DNA from: Curtobacterium sp. TC1
GTDB taxonomy: Bacteria > Actinomycetota > Actinomycetes > Actinomycetales > Microbacteriaceae
Assembly: GCF_019844075.1 (NCBI RefSeq)
Contig: NZ_CP081964.1
Coordinates: 3,472,001 to 3,536,000, forward strand
Reading direction: 5' to 3'
Length of the DNA: 64,000 nucleotides
Part shown: in pieces, positions 25,942 through 36,061 of the stretch
Numbering within the stretch: the stretch's first letter is position 1
How the letters are laid out: each line of letters begins with the position of its first letter
Position numbers and translations under genes: made by a program
The notes under the pieces: generated by a model
What the model was told of the DNA's origin: nothing
Database searches by the model: none
What the model saw: only the letters and a program-made list of their open reading frames with translations

Positions 25942-26196
25942 TCAGATCTGTTCGCCGAGGAAGTCGGCGTAGGACGGCTCGCGCCGGGCGTCGCCCGTGG
26001 CGGTGGAAGCGTGGCCCGTGCCTTCGAGGCGCTCGGCCACGAGGGCTTCGAGGTCCTCGGGCGACCGGAGACCGTGTCGGTGCCAGTCGTGCTGCATTCT
26101 GGCGGTCATGATGACCAGCCCTTCGTCGAGATGATGCGCATCTCGGATTCGTCCGGATCGACCCGCTGTGCCAGACCCCACATCTGTGAGGAGCAT
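25942..26196 (-). CDS. possible small hypothetical protein
   Basis: 84 residues from ATG 26196, or 55 from ATG 26109. The C-terminal half looks protein-like (HDWHRHGLRSPEDLEALVAERLEG ... YADFLGEQI), helical and acidic. No convincing Shine-Dalgarno precedes either start. It is the only sensible frame in the 420-bp gap between the CopC-like gene and the hydrolase. Confidence 0.35.
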   Translation of the reverse strand: MLLTDVGSGTAGRSGRIRDAHHLDEGLVIMTARMQHDWHRHGLRSPEDLEALVAERLEGTGHASTATGDARREPSYADFLGEQI

Positions 26197-26322
26197 CGTG
26201 ACGACGGGTCCCTGATGACCGATCCGGTACCTCCACGCTAGGGGTTCCGTCCGACATCGTCGAGCGCGATGCGCTTCTCGGCCGACCGCGCGCCGCCGGC
26301 CGGTCGGCCGTACCGTCGACGC

Positions 26323-27036
26323 ATGGAGATCCTCTTCGTCCACGGCGCCCTCGTCCGCGACGGTGCCTGGTGGTGGCAGCCCACCGCCGACCTGCTGCAC
26401 AGCCGCACCGGAATCCGCAGTCGGGCGGTCGCCCTGCCGTCCTGCGGCGAGGGACCGGCGGGACACCCCGAGGGCGGGCTCGCCGAGGACGCAGCCGCCC
26501 TGCGCGCCGCCCTCGGCGACAGCGACGGGGCGATCCTCGTCGGACACTCCTACGGCGGCACCGTGATCGCCGAGGCCGGACGCCACGACGCCGTCGCACA
26601 GCTGCTGTACGTGTCCTCGTACCTGCCCGACGTCGGCTCCGCGCAGGCCGGCATCATGGCCGACGAGCCCGACCCCGTGTCGATCGGTCCGGCCGGTGAC
26701 GGAGTCCTGGCCGTCGCCGGTTACGACGCTGCGTCCTTCGGTGCACGCTTCCTGCAGGATGCCGACACGAGCACGCAACGCGCCGCCTGGGCCCGGGTGA
26801 CCGCTCAGTCGGCGGGGGCGTTCGTGACGCCGACGACGGCAGCCGGGTGGCAGGACGTCGACTCGACCTACCTCGTCTGCACCGAGGACCGCAGCACCAC
26901 GGTCGGACTACAGCGCGCGCACGCGGCGCGCGCGACGCGCAGCGTCGACGTGCCGACCGGGCACCACCCGTTCATCACGCGGCCCGACCTGGTCGTCGAG
27001 CAGCTGGAGCCGCTGCTCGACGCTGCCACCGCCTGA
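26323..27036 (+). CDS. alpha/beta hydrolase
   Basis: 237 residues. MEILFVHGALVRDGAWWWQP gives the oxyanion region; the nucleophile elbow is GHSYGG and the catalytic His is in TGHHPF. It resembles the short esterase group annotated as alpha/beta hydrolases of unknown substrate. ATG 26323 is preferred over the in-frame 26269 ATG, whose added residues are basic and unconserved-looking. Confidence 0.8.
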   Translation: MEILFVHGALVRDGAWWWQPTADLLHSRTGIRSRAVALPSCGEGPAGHPEGGLAEDAAALRAALGDSDGAILVGHSYGGTVIAEAGRHDAVAQLLYVSSYLPDVGSAQAGIMADEPDPVSIGPAGDGVLAVAGYDAASFGARFLQDADTSTQRAAWARVTAQSAGAFVTPTTAAGWQDVDSTYLVCTEDRSTTVGLQRAHAARATRSVDVPTGHHPFITRPDLVVEQLEPLLDAATA

Positions 27037-27070
27037 ATGGCCGCCAGGACGACGGACGGTCTCGCTCTGG

Positions 27071-29043
<1,973 letters not shown>

Positions 29044-29106
29044 GCGTGAAGGCCACACAGCGCGCCAACACTCCTGAGCCGTGTTCAGTTGTGGGAGGCT
29101 CACAGC

Positions 29107-30180
29107 ATGGCCCCTCCCTATAAGTGGCAGCGAATGCTGGACGCGTCCAAGGATGAAGCGACGCTCGCCGTGCGCTTGTACAACGACCCGAAAGAAGCTC
29201 GTTCCTTGGAGGGGTTCATCGTTCACATGCACATCGCATGGCTCTACCTCTTCCAGGCGAAGTGGATGAAGGCCGGCAAAGAGAAGGCGTATCGCCGTCG
29301 AGAGAGCGACAGGCCGTTGCGCTACAAGAAGATTGACGGGGAGTATGAGAACTACCCGTTGGACTGGTTCGTGAAGAGCGAGTACCCCGCCGCAGCGAAC
29401 CCTGTTCGGGCCAACCTCAACTTCTTCATCAAGCTTCGCAACAAGATCGAGCATCGGCACAACGGGGCCGACGAGGTCTTGCAGTCCATAGTGAGCGGCG
29501 AGTGCCACTCGTTGCTATTGAACTACGAGGAAGCTCTTGTGGCCCTGGCTGGCAGCGAACAGTCCCTCGCGCACATCCTGAGGTTCCCCGTGTTCATCGG
29601 CGGTTTCACCGACAAGGGGAAGGCGGACTTGCTGCGGATGACGAAGAGCCTGCCAGCAGACCTTCGGACGTTCCTCGCGGAGTACGACAGCAGCCTTGAC
29701 GATGCAGTGACCCGTGATCCGAAGTACTGCATGCGGCTGACCGTCTTGTTGGAGAGAGGCAACCGCAAGGGTGATATGCCGATCCAGTTCTTCAACATGG
29801 ATGACCTGACGGACGAGGAACGCGAAGCGGCAGAAAAGCTCGCGCAGCGAGGGATGGTCATCAAGCATGCGAAGGAAGTGGCTGTCTCCAACGCTGGCAA
29901 CAGCAAGCCAAAGCAAGTCATCGCGGAGGTTGCCTCTGCCATCCCGTTCGTGTTCAACCAACGCCACTTCGTCCTCGTGAACAAGACACAGCACGTTCGC
30001 CCATACGGGAACACGAACTCACCAGCTGAGACACGTAAGGAGTGGTGCATCTGGGATGCACCGCATAAGGACTACACCTACACACCCGCGTACACGGCAT
30101 GGCTTATCAAGCAGTGCAGCACCGAGGACGGTTTCTTGAAGGTTGTCGGCGTTGAACCGACGATCAAGCCTGTGAAGTAG
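29107..30180 (+). CDS. DUF3644-like protein with HEPN-type RX4H motif
   Basis: 357 residues. The N-terminal helical region contains LRNKIEHRHNG (R111-x4-H116), the signature of HEPN ribonuclease domains. Before it lies SLEGFIVHMHIAWLYLFQAKW and after it a region of unknown fold with an aromatic C-terminus (EWCIWDAPHKDYTYTPAYTAWLIKQ). This resembles DUF3644 proteins. ATG 29107 has GGGAGG at an 8-base spacing; the 29089 start is weaker. Codon use is more AT-tolerant than in flanking genes. Its 3' end overlaps the convergent gene by 17 bp. Toxin-like RNase activity is inference only. Confidence 0.7.
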   Translation: MAPPYKWQRMLDASKDEATLAVRLYNDPKEARSLEGFIVHMHIAWLYLFQAKWMKAGKEKAYRRRESDRPLRYKKIDGEYENYPLDWFVKSEYPAAANPVRANLNFFIKLRNKIEHRHNGADEVLQSIVSGECHSLLLNYEEALVALAGSEQSLAHILRFPVFIGGFTDKGKADLLRMTKSLPADLRTFLAEYDSSLDDAVTRDPKYCMRLTVLLERGNRKGDMPIQFFNMDDLTDEEREAAEKLAQRGMVIKHAKEVAVSNAGNSKPKQVIAEVASAIPFVFNQRHFVLVNKTQHVRPYGNTNSPAETRKEWCIWDAPHKDYTYTPAYTAWLIKQCSTEDGFLKVVGVEPTIKPVK

Positions 30181-31042
30181 CCGCTCCGTCTGTCGTCACG
30201 GGGACGACTACACCACTCCTGAACCACCACACGAGCGTTGCTGCAAGCATCACTGCTGCCCGTGCCTGCTCGATCCCAACGTCCTTGTAGTCGTCAGGTG
30301 AGCCGTGACGGGAATCATGGCCGCGGAACAGGGTCCGAAGCATCGCAGCCAATGACTTCGCTCCTGGGGCCTTCTCGGAGTCACGGAGCGTGAGCTGCCA
30401 CTTCGGGTTGTCAGCTTCAAGGATGGAGAACAGCATGGAGAGTTGTGGTTCGGGGTGGTTCACGGGTATCACAGCGAGAGCCGCGTTCTCCACCGCCACC
30501 ACCGCGGTGTAGTACGCCACGGATGGACGTGGCTTCGTGCCGAACGCATCGAACCAGGCTTCTTGCAACTTCTTCGATGCTGCGTCCGTACCCGACAGCG
30601 CCTCCGTCACCGAGTTCAGCACACCTTCGGGTACCCGCTCAACGAGAACGCTCCTGCCTCCCACGTTCGCAGCTGCCCACTTACTTCCAGCGCTGCTTAG
30701 CACCTCCTCAACCACCGCAACGCCCGAGTAACGCGTCCCGTTCTCTGACTCCAACCAGAGCATGAAGTGGAGGAACTGCACGAACGTGTCATCGTCGCAC
30801 TTCTGCAACCAACCGACGACCGTGGTCGGGAAGTGTGCCTCCTCGGCCGTGAAGCCATGGTCGCTCTGCGTGGCCAACTGGAACGCAAGCAGCTCAGAAG
30901 TGTCCATCCAAGACTGACTTGGTGCGAGGTGAGTCCTGAACCACGGGATGAGTGGTTGCCGCACCCAGCCAGGGAATCCTTCCACCAAGGCTCGCTGCGG
31001 TGCATGGGCCAGCGGCGACTTCCAGCCGCTCAGATCGTTCAT
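30164..31042 (-). CDS. two-domain protein with C-terminal RHG (RX5H, abortive-infection-like) motif
   Basis: 292 residues. The N-terminal domain (about 1-140) is Trp-rich and shared with the broken copy at 28633-29043. The C-terminal half has SVAYYTAVVAVENAALAVIPV, then SLAAMLRTLFRGHDSRHGSPDD (R240-x5-H246) and ARAAVMLAATLVWWF. That pattern recalls the Abi_C-type helical domain seen in abortive-infection proteins and fits the HEPN RX4-6H rule. No signal peptide. It is convergent with the DUF3644-like gene, with overlapping 3' ends. Function unproven. Confidence 0.65.
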   Translation of the reverse strand: MNDLSGWKSPLAHAPQRALVEGFPGWVRQPLIPWFRTHLAPSQSWMDTSELLAFQLATQSDHGFTAEEAHFPTTVVGWLQKCDDDTFVQFLHFMLWLESENGTRYSGVAVVEEVLSSAGSKWAAANVGGRSVLVERVPEGVLNSVTEALSGTDAASKKLQEAWFDAFGTKPRPSVAYYTAVVAVENAALAVIPVNHPEPQLSMLFSILEADNPKWQLTLRDSEKAPGAKSLAAMLRTLFRGHDSRHGSPDDYKDVGIEQARAAVMLAATLVWWFRSGVVVPVTTDGAATSQA

Positions 31043-31090
31043 GCTCGCAGGTTACACAGGACGAGCGACACCCCCAAGGGGACAGCAGCC

Positions 31091-31123
31091 AGGACCCCGT
31101 GCCTCGGCTTGGCACCGGGTCCT
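31091..31123. terminator. hairpin between small ORF and island gene
   Basis: AGGACCCCGTGCC (31091-31103) pairs with 31111-31123 over 13 bp with one mismatch and a 7-base loop. It follows the leftward 37-residue ORF. Confidence 0.65.
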
Positions 31124-31126
31124 TAG

Positions 31127-31240
31127 TCACGCCGTTCTCGCTAGTTGCTCTTCGGCGGCTGCGGTTCCCCAACGACGCCGAGCGAAATCCGTTACCTCCA
31201 CAAGAGCTTCTTGTGTGTGGGTGCGGGTGTCCTTGCTCAT
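31127..31240 (-). CDS. possible 37-residue protein in the island
   Basis: ATG 31240 is preceded by GGAG with a 5-base spacer. The 37 residues read as a soluble helical peptide (ALVEVTDFARRRWGTAAAEEQLART). A terminator follows directly. Not similar to anything I recognise. The rest of the 31043-31447 spacer shows no other credible frame. Confidence 0.45.
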   Translation of the reverse strand: MSKDTRTHTQEALVEVTDFARRRWGTAAAEEQLARTA

Positions 31241-31447
31241 GGTTACTCCATTTCTCTACTCGGGTGAGAACAGTGAAGAGGTGCTTCACTGGTGCAAGCA
31301 CCACCTCCGTGGGTAGCTGCTCCAAGCAGTGAACTGCGAGGAGGAAGAGCAAACTATTCTCGTCTCTCTTCGATTTATCTGCCGCATGCTGCCAGCAGCA
31401 GTAGTTCAATACAAGAAATCTTTGGCCTCTTCAGGTGAACGAAGTGA

Positions 31448-31864
31448 TGTGAATCTGCTCGGGTAGCACGCCATAGCTTGCAAGAGAACACCTCCCTCGT
31501 GAGACGGGAGGTGGAGCGGTTGCAGGTGCAGCAGCGCTCGTTGCAGGCCAGCATCGGAAACCTGCTTGCCGCTCTGGAAAGGCAGGGTTCGTCTCGCGTC
31601 CAGGAGTTGCTCATGCAGCGAGAGCAGGAGCTGGAACAGGTGCTGACCCGCATCTAAAGCGTTCAGATGACCGATGCGAACGCAGAGGAAGCTCTGCGGC
31701 TGTTTGAGCTTGTAGGGCGTGAAATGCGGGTAGTGATGGGCCTCGCCAGCCGAGAGCAGCGAGCGCGCCTCTACGACCGTTTGGGGCTGCGTCTGGACTA
31801 CTTCCCTGACGAGCAGGCCGTTCGGGTCACTGTTGCCCCCAGCCAGGCTGCTACGCCTGGTTGA
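31448..31864 (+). pseudogene. serine recombinase C-terminal relic with in-frame stop
   Basis: A single reading frame is split by TAA at 31655-31657. Upstream of it is a coiled coil (REVERLQVQQRSLQASIGNL ... MQREQELEQVLTRI). Downstream is ASREQRARLYDRLGLRLDYFPD, the LG-containing tail common at the C-termini of large serine recombinases. The 5' side meets further stops at 31445 and 31436, and no catalytic or zinc-ribbon part is visible. It ends 12 bp from the 3' end of tRNA-Arg, a classic integration site, so it is probably the remains of the element that brought the island. The downstream 65-residue piece has its own ATG (31667) but probably is not functional. Confidence 0.6.
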
Positions 31865-31875
31865 GGGGGAGTCAG

Positions 31876-31947
31876 TGCCCCTGGAGGGACTCGAACCCCC
31901 AACCGTTTCCTTAGGACGGAACTGCTCTTCCATTGAGCTACAGAGGC
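31876..31947 (-). tRNA. tRNA-Arg (anticodon CCT)
   Basis: A cloverleaf is readable on the minus strand: acceptor GCCTCTG/CAGGGGC, D-stem GCTC/GAGC, anticodon loop GTCCTAA giving CCT, T-loop TTCGAGT. CCA is not encoded. It reads AGG codons. Its 3' end faces the island. Confidence 0.93.
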
Positions 31948-31960
31948 TGGCCCGTCCACT

Positions 31961-33064
31961 CTAGCGGCGGAACGGCTCCAGGAAGGTCGTGAGCTCGTCG
32001 ACGTACAGGGCCGGCTGCTCGAACGGCGCGAAGTGTCCCCCGCGCGGCATCATCCGGTACGACACCAGGTTCGTCGTCCGCTCGAGCCACGCCCGTGGCG
32101 GCTCCACCAGGTCGCCGGGGAACAGCGAGAACCCGGACGGCACCTCGACCCGGCGGGCCGACTGCTCCGGCGGGATCGCGGCGTTCGCGCGGTACATCCG
32201 CATCGCCGAGCCGATCGTGCCGGTGGCCCAGTACTCGGTCAGCAGTGCGAGCACCTCGTCCTGCGTGTACACCGACCACAGGTCGCCGTCGCAGTCACTC
32301 CACGACCGGAGCTTCTCGACGATCCACGCGGCGAGTCCGGCGGGTGAGTCGTTCAGGCCGACCGCGACGGTCTGCGGCTTGGTGCGGTGCATCATCGCGT
32401 AGGCGCCCTCGGCGTCGCGCCAGCGGGCGGTCGCAGCGACGAACCCGCGTTCCTCCGGCGACAACGTGTCGAGGTCGATGCCCGGCCAGGCGAGCCCGCC
32501 GTCGATGCGGTGCACGGCGACGACCCGGTCGGCGTGGTCGAGCGCGAGGTAGCGGGCGACGTGCGTGCCGATGTCCCCGCCGGCGACGGCGAATCGTTCG
32601 TGGCCCAGCTCGGTCATCAGCTCGGCCCACATGCCGGCGACCGCGCGGGCGTCGATCGGCTGCGGCGGCGCGTCGGAGAAGCCGTACCCGGGCATGTCCG
32701 GCACGACCACGTCGAACCCGGCCTCGACGAGCATCGGCAGGACCTTGCGGTACCGCCACCCGGAGTCGGGCCAGCCGTGCGCGAGCAGGAGCGGCAACGC
32801 GTCGGGCGTGCCGGCTCGGACGTGCAGCACGTGGATCCCGGTGCCGTCGATCGTCAGCCGTCGGCTGGGCAGCGCGGCGAGCTGTGCCCGGTGCGCGTCG
32901 AAGTCGAAGCCGTCGGCCCAGTACGCGACGAGTGCCCGGAGTTCGTCGACGTCCGCCCCGAGCGACCACCCGGCGCCGGCGGGTGCGTCCGGCCAGCGCG
33001 TGGCACGCAGTCGCGCGCGGAGGTCCTCGATGGTCGCGTCGTCGATCTGCGGTGTCTCGCCCAT
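31961..33064 (-). CDS. epoxide hydrolase family protein
   Basis: 367 residues. An EHN-type N-terminal domain (IEDLRARLRATRWPD ... LRALVAYWADGFD) is followed by an alpha/beta hydrolase with LAHGWPDSGWRY, the nucleophile Asp in VAGGDIGTHVARYLA, and the catalytic His in PRGGHFAPFEQP. This matches microsomal-type epoxide hydrolases. A GTG 10 codons upstream (33094) is an alternative start. The substrate is unknown. Confidence 0.88.
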   Translation of the reverse strand: MGETPQIDDATIEDLRARLRATRWPDAPAGAGWSLGADVDELRALVAYWADGFDFDAHRAQLAALPSRRLTIDGTGIHVLHVRAGTPDALPLLLAHGWPDSGWRYRKVLPMLVEAGFDVVVPDMPGYGFSDAPPQPIDARAVAGMWAELMTELGHERFAVAGGDIGTHVARYLALDHADRVVAVHRIDGGLAWPGIDLDTLSPEERGFVAATARWRDAEGAYAMMHRTKPQTVAVGLNDSPAGLAAWIVEKLRSWSDCDGDLWSVYTQDEVLALLTEYWATGTIGSAMRMYRANAAIPPEQSARRVEVPSGFSLFPGDLVEPPRAWLERTTNLVSYRMMPRGGHFAPFEQPALYVDELTTFLEPFRR

Positions 33065-33121
33065 GGCGGCGACGCTACTCAGCGGGACCGACACCCGGAC
33101 CGCGGGCGCCGTGCGACGTCT

Positions 33122-33796
33122 TCAGCAGCAGTCGCAGGCGTCGCTCGCACGCTCGCCGGTCAGGGCGCCGACCGGCTGCTTGCAGGCGTCACCGCGCCAG
33201 GCCTCGAGCCCCTCGCGCACTGCGAACACGACGACGACCAAGCCGGCCACCGGATCAGCCCACGACCACCCGAACAGCGTGTTCAGGAGCAGACCGACCA
33301 GCACCGCGGCGGACAGGTAGCTGCACACCAGGGTCTGCTTCGAGTCCGCGATCGCCGACGCCGAACCGAGTTCCTTCCCGGTACGACGTTCGAGCAGGCT
33401 GAGGAACGGCATCACGGCGAGGCTCACCGCCGCCAGCACGATCCCGACGGTGCTGTGTTCCGGCTCGCGCACCCCGGTCAGGGTCAGCGCCGCGTCGACG
33501 CTGACGTACAGCGCCAGTGCGAAGAACGACACCGCGATGACCTTGAGCGCGACGCGTTCCCGCTCTTCGGGGTCCGGCCCGGCGAACTGCCACGCGACCG
33601 CAGCGGCGGACAGGACCTCGACGACGGAGTCGAGTCCGAAGCCGATCAGGGCGGTCGAGGAGGCCACCGAACCGGCGGCGATCGCGATGACCGCCTCGAT
33701 GACGTTGTACGTGATCGTCGCGGCGACGATCCACCGGATCCGTCGCTGCAGCACGCGCCGGCGGTCGGGGACGACCGCAGCCGTCACCCCGGTCAT
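33122..33796 (-). CDS. cation diffusion facilitator-like transporter
   Basis: 224 residues with about five to six membrane segments. The Asp-bearing segment GFGLDSVVEVLSAAAVAW and the later ADSKQTLVCSYLSAAVL match CDF helices II and V. The C-terminus ends in a Cys cluster (SDACDCC), suggesting soft-metal binding. The ATG overlaps the stop of the ArsR gene (ATGA), so repressor and transporter are coupled. Confidence 0.88.
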   Translation of the reverse strand: MTGVTAAVVPDRRRVLQRRIRWIVAATITYNVIEAVIAIAAGSVASSTALIGFGLDSVVEVLSAAAVAWQFAGPDPEERERVALKVIAVSFFALALYVSVDAALTLTGVREPEHSTVGIVLAAVSLAVMPFLSLLERRTGKELGSASAIADSKQTLVCSYLSAAVLVGLLLNTLFGWSWADPVAGLVVVVFAVREGLEAWRGDACKQPVGALTGERASDACDCC

Positions 33797-34146
33797 GCGC
33801 CGGGTCCGCAGCAGAGCGGGACGTCACAGTCCTCGTCGGTGCACGCTTCGCCGTCGTCGACGGCGAGCACGACCTCGAGGAGCGAGCGGATCGCGGCCCC
33901 GAGGTGCGGGTCGGCGATCTCGTAGCGGGTGGAGCGCCCCTCGGGTACCGCGACGACGATGCCGCATCCGCGCAGGCAGGCGAGGTGGTTCGAGACGTTG
34001 GAGCGGGTGAGCCCCAGGTCGGTGGCGAGCCGGCCCGGGTGGACCGGCGCCTCGAGCATCTCGAGCAGGATCCGGGATCGTGTCCGGTCCGCCATCGCCC
34101 GGCCGAGCCGGTGCATGACGTCGAGCCGCGGTGCAGTGGTCAGCAT
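33793..34146 (-). CDS. ArsR family metal-sensing repressor (CmtR-like)
   Basis: 117 residues. Winged helix: LATDLGLTRSNVSNHLACLRGCGIVVAVPEGRSTRYEIAD. Cys residues lie in LACLRGC and the tail (ACTDEDCDVPLCC), consistent with Cd/Pb or similar metal sensing as in CmtR. ATG at 34146 lies inside a 7-bp-arm palindrome, the probable autoregulatory operator. Transcribed with the CDF gene. Confidence 0.87.
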   Translation of the reverse strand: MLTTAPRLDVMHRLGRAMADRTRSRILLEMLEAPVHPGRLATDLGLTRSNVSNHLACLRGCGIVVAVPEGRSTRYEIADPHLGAAIRSLLEVVLAVDDGEACTDEDCDVPLCCGPGA

Positions 34147-34156
34147 GCACTGACCA
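34137..34156. promoter_or_regulatory. palindromic operator at the ArsR start
   Basis: TGGTCAGCATGCACTGACCA has perfect 7-bp arms around CATGCA and covers the ArsR start codon. This position would block transcription or leaderless initiation. Confidence 0.55.
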
Positions 34157-34265
34157 TACAGCGTTCGCTGACCTGTCGGACCCCCATCGGCAGGCGGACC
34201 CGGGATGCGGCAGGCTGAGGCCGTCAGCCACCCACCAGGCACCACACACACCACAGGGGAACCAC

Positions 34266-35099
34266 ATGACGGATCAGACGACCGAGAACGCGTGGCAACG
34301 CTTCTGGGCACGCGGCGGGTGGTGGCGTTCGATCCTGCTCGCCGCCGTCTACCTGCTCGTGTACCTCGGCATCAGTCAGCTGATCGGCCTGTTCGTGCGG
34401 CCGTTCATCGACCTCGACGACCTGTACGGCGACCCCGCGAGCGTGCTCTTGGCCTCGATCCTGCCGATCGGCCTGATGGGACTGCTCCTGCTGCTGTTCG
34501 CGCGCTCACTCGGGTGGTTGCCGCACCTGTTCCGCCGGCGCACTGCACGCGCCCCGCGGTGGATGTGGATCGCGGTCCTCATCACCGTCGTCCCGCCGGT
34601 GATGAAGCTCGCCGGCACCGACTGGTCCCGGTTCGCCCCCGCACTCGTCCTCGCGATCCTGTTCTTCGGGTTGTGCGTCGGGTTCGCCGAAGAACTCCTC
34701 ACCCGCGGTCTCACGGTCGAGCTGCTCGAACACCACGGGTACAGCGAGCGTGCGGTCTACGTGCTGTCGTCGGTCGTCTTCGGGTTGATCCACTTGCAGA
34801 ACCTGCTCGGCGGCGGCAACCCGCTGCTCGTGTTCGCGACGGTCGGCTACGCGATGGGCTTCGGCGCGATGATGTTCCTCGCGCTCCGGGTGAGCCGGTG
34901 GCTGATCGTCCCGATGCTCCTGCACGCCCTCACCGACCCCACCACCCTGATGGCGGCGGGCGGGCTCAACGATGCGCACGCCGTCGTGACCGGCGGATCG
35001 CACGCGCTGGTCACCTTCGCGTCGCTGTTCAACTTCGTCTACATCGCCTTCGGCATCGTTGCGATCTTCCTGTTGCCGGGCCGCAAGCGCGCGCTCTGA
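34266..35099 (+). CDS. CPBP family intramembrane protease
   Basis: 277 residues, about eight membrane segments. Abi/CPBP motifs are FAEELLTRG (Glu-Glu-x3-Arg), FGLIHLQN (His) and LLHALTDP. These glutamate-type membrane proteases process prenylated or membrane-embedded substrates. ATG 34266; divergent from the ArsR gene. It ends at a strong hairpin. Confidence 0.87.
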   Translation: MTDQTTENAWQRFWARGGWWRSILLAAVYLLVYLGISQLIGLFVRPFIDLDDLYGDPASVLLASILPIGLMGLLLLLFARSLGWLPHLFRRRTARAPRWMWIAVLITVVPPVMKLAGTDWSRFAPALVLAILFFGLCVGFAEELLTRGLTVELLEHHGYSERAVYVLSSVVFGLIHLQNLLGGGNPLLVFATVGYAMGFGAMMFLALRVSRWLIVPMLLHALTDPTTLMAAGGLNDAHAVVTGGSHALVTFASLFNFVYIAFGIVAIFLLPGRKRAL

Positions 35100-35117
35100 A
35101 CGCACCCATCTGACGGT

Positions 35118-35153
35118 CTGGAGGCACGTGGCGGGTTCGCTACGTGCCTCCAG
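35118..35153. terminator. GGAGGC-family hairpin between convergent genes
   Basis: CTGGAGGCACGT (35118-35129) pairs exactly with 35142-35153. It lies between the CPBP stop and the HNH stop and can serve both. Confidence 0.8.
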
Positions 35154-35184
35154 TCCGAACATGGTGAGCGCGGCGGGCCGGCCG

Positions 35185-35679
35185 CTACGCGGCCACCAGG
35201 TACTCGTCCCACTCGGCCTGCGGACGCTCGATGCCGCGCACGACCCACGACGAACCGTGCGGGATCTTCGGACGGAAGCGCAGCCGCCAGCCCATCTCCT
35301 GCGGGGTGCGGTCACCCTTTTCGTTGTTGCAGGCCAGGCAGCAGGCCACGAGGTTCTCCCACGAGTCCTGCCCGCCGCGCGACTTCGGCTGCACGTGGTC
35401 GATGGTCGTCGCGTGCCGGTCGCAGTACGCGCACCGGTTCGCGTCACGGCGCAGGACGCCTCGCCGCGACACCGGCACGAGTCTCGAGTGCGGGATCCGC
35501 ACGTACCGGGTGAGGATGATGACGGACGGACGGTCGTAGCTCGACGTCGACCCGGTGACCGGGTGTTCGAGGTCGGCGGCGACGACGGAGGCCTTCTGGT
35601 TCATGACCAGCACGAGGGCTCGTCGGAACGAGATCACCGCGAGGGGCTCGTAACCGGCGTTGAGGACGAGAGTGCGCAT
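35185..35679 (-). CDS. HNH endonuclease domain protein
   Basis: 164 residues. MRTLVLNAGYEPL is the conserved actinobacterial start. The zinc/HNH region reads CAYCDRHATTIDHVQPKSRGG, then ENLVACCLACNNEKGDRTP. It is widely conserved as a single-copy gene of unknown role, possibly DNA repair or housekeeping. ATG 35679 is used; upstream residues in the frame are unconserved. Confidence 0.87.
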   Translation of the reverse strand: MRTLVLNAGYEPLAVISFRRALVLVMNQKASVVAADLEHPVTGSTSSYDRPSVIILTRYVRIPHSRLVPVSRRGVLRRDANRCAYCDRHATTIDHVQPKSRGGQDSWENLVACCLACNNEKGDRTPQEMGWRLRFRPKIPHGSSWVVRGIERPQAEWDEYLVAA

Positions 35680-35815
35680 TGGTTCCCTTCCGACGTGCCT
35701 GGACGGCTTCCAGGCGCTGCGGGTGCGTCGGACCGGGGTCCTTCGCAGGTGACCGTCGCTCGCGCACACGTCCCCTGAACCACGAAGAGCACCACCCGGA
35801 TGGGCAGTGCTCTCG

Positions 35816-35911
35816 TCATGCAGGGGCGTGCTCGTGCACGCAGGCGGTGGTCGACCGTATGTCGATGCGCGCGCGCCGACCCATGGTTCGGGTCGTGCGG
35901 AACATCGACAT
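35816..35911 (-). other. possible 31-codon leader ORF upstream of the HNH gene
   Basis: ATG 35911 has AGGGAG at a good distance. The 31-residue product is Arg-rich (TTRTMGRRARIDIRS). A hairpin, AGAGCAC/GTGCTCT (35786-35792 and 35807-35813), follows its stop. The layout resembles a leader peptide or attenuator. The rest of the 382-bp gap shows no credible gene. Confidence 0.3.
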
Positions 35912-36061
35912 GGGGTCTCCCTGCTCGGGGCCTTGCGGACCGGTGCAGCGCCAGGCTACGTCAGAAACCGGCCCGGCACGAGGGTGCACGGGCCGGTTCC
36001 GGCGATGTTCACGGGATCGATGCCCCGCGGTCGGGTCGGACGCCGCGGCGCCGCAGATGCC

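Noticed and set aside
26011..26241. 76-codon rightward ORF between the CopC-like and hydrolase genes
   Set aside because: Composition is unlike a protein, there is no ribosome site, and it lies opposite a more protein-like leftward frame.
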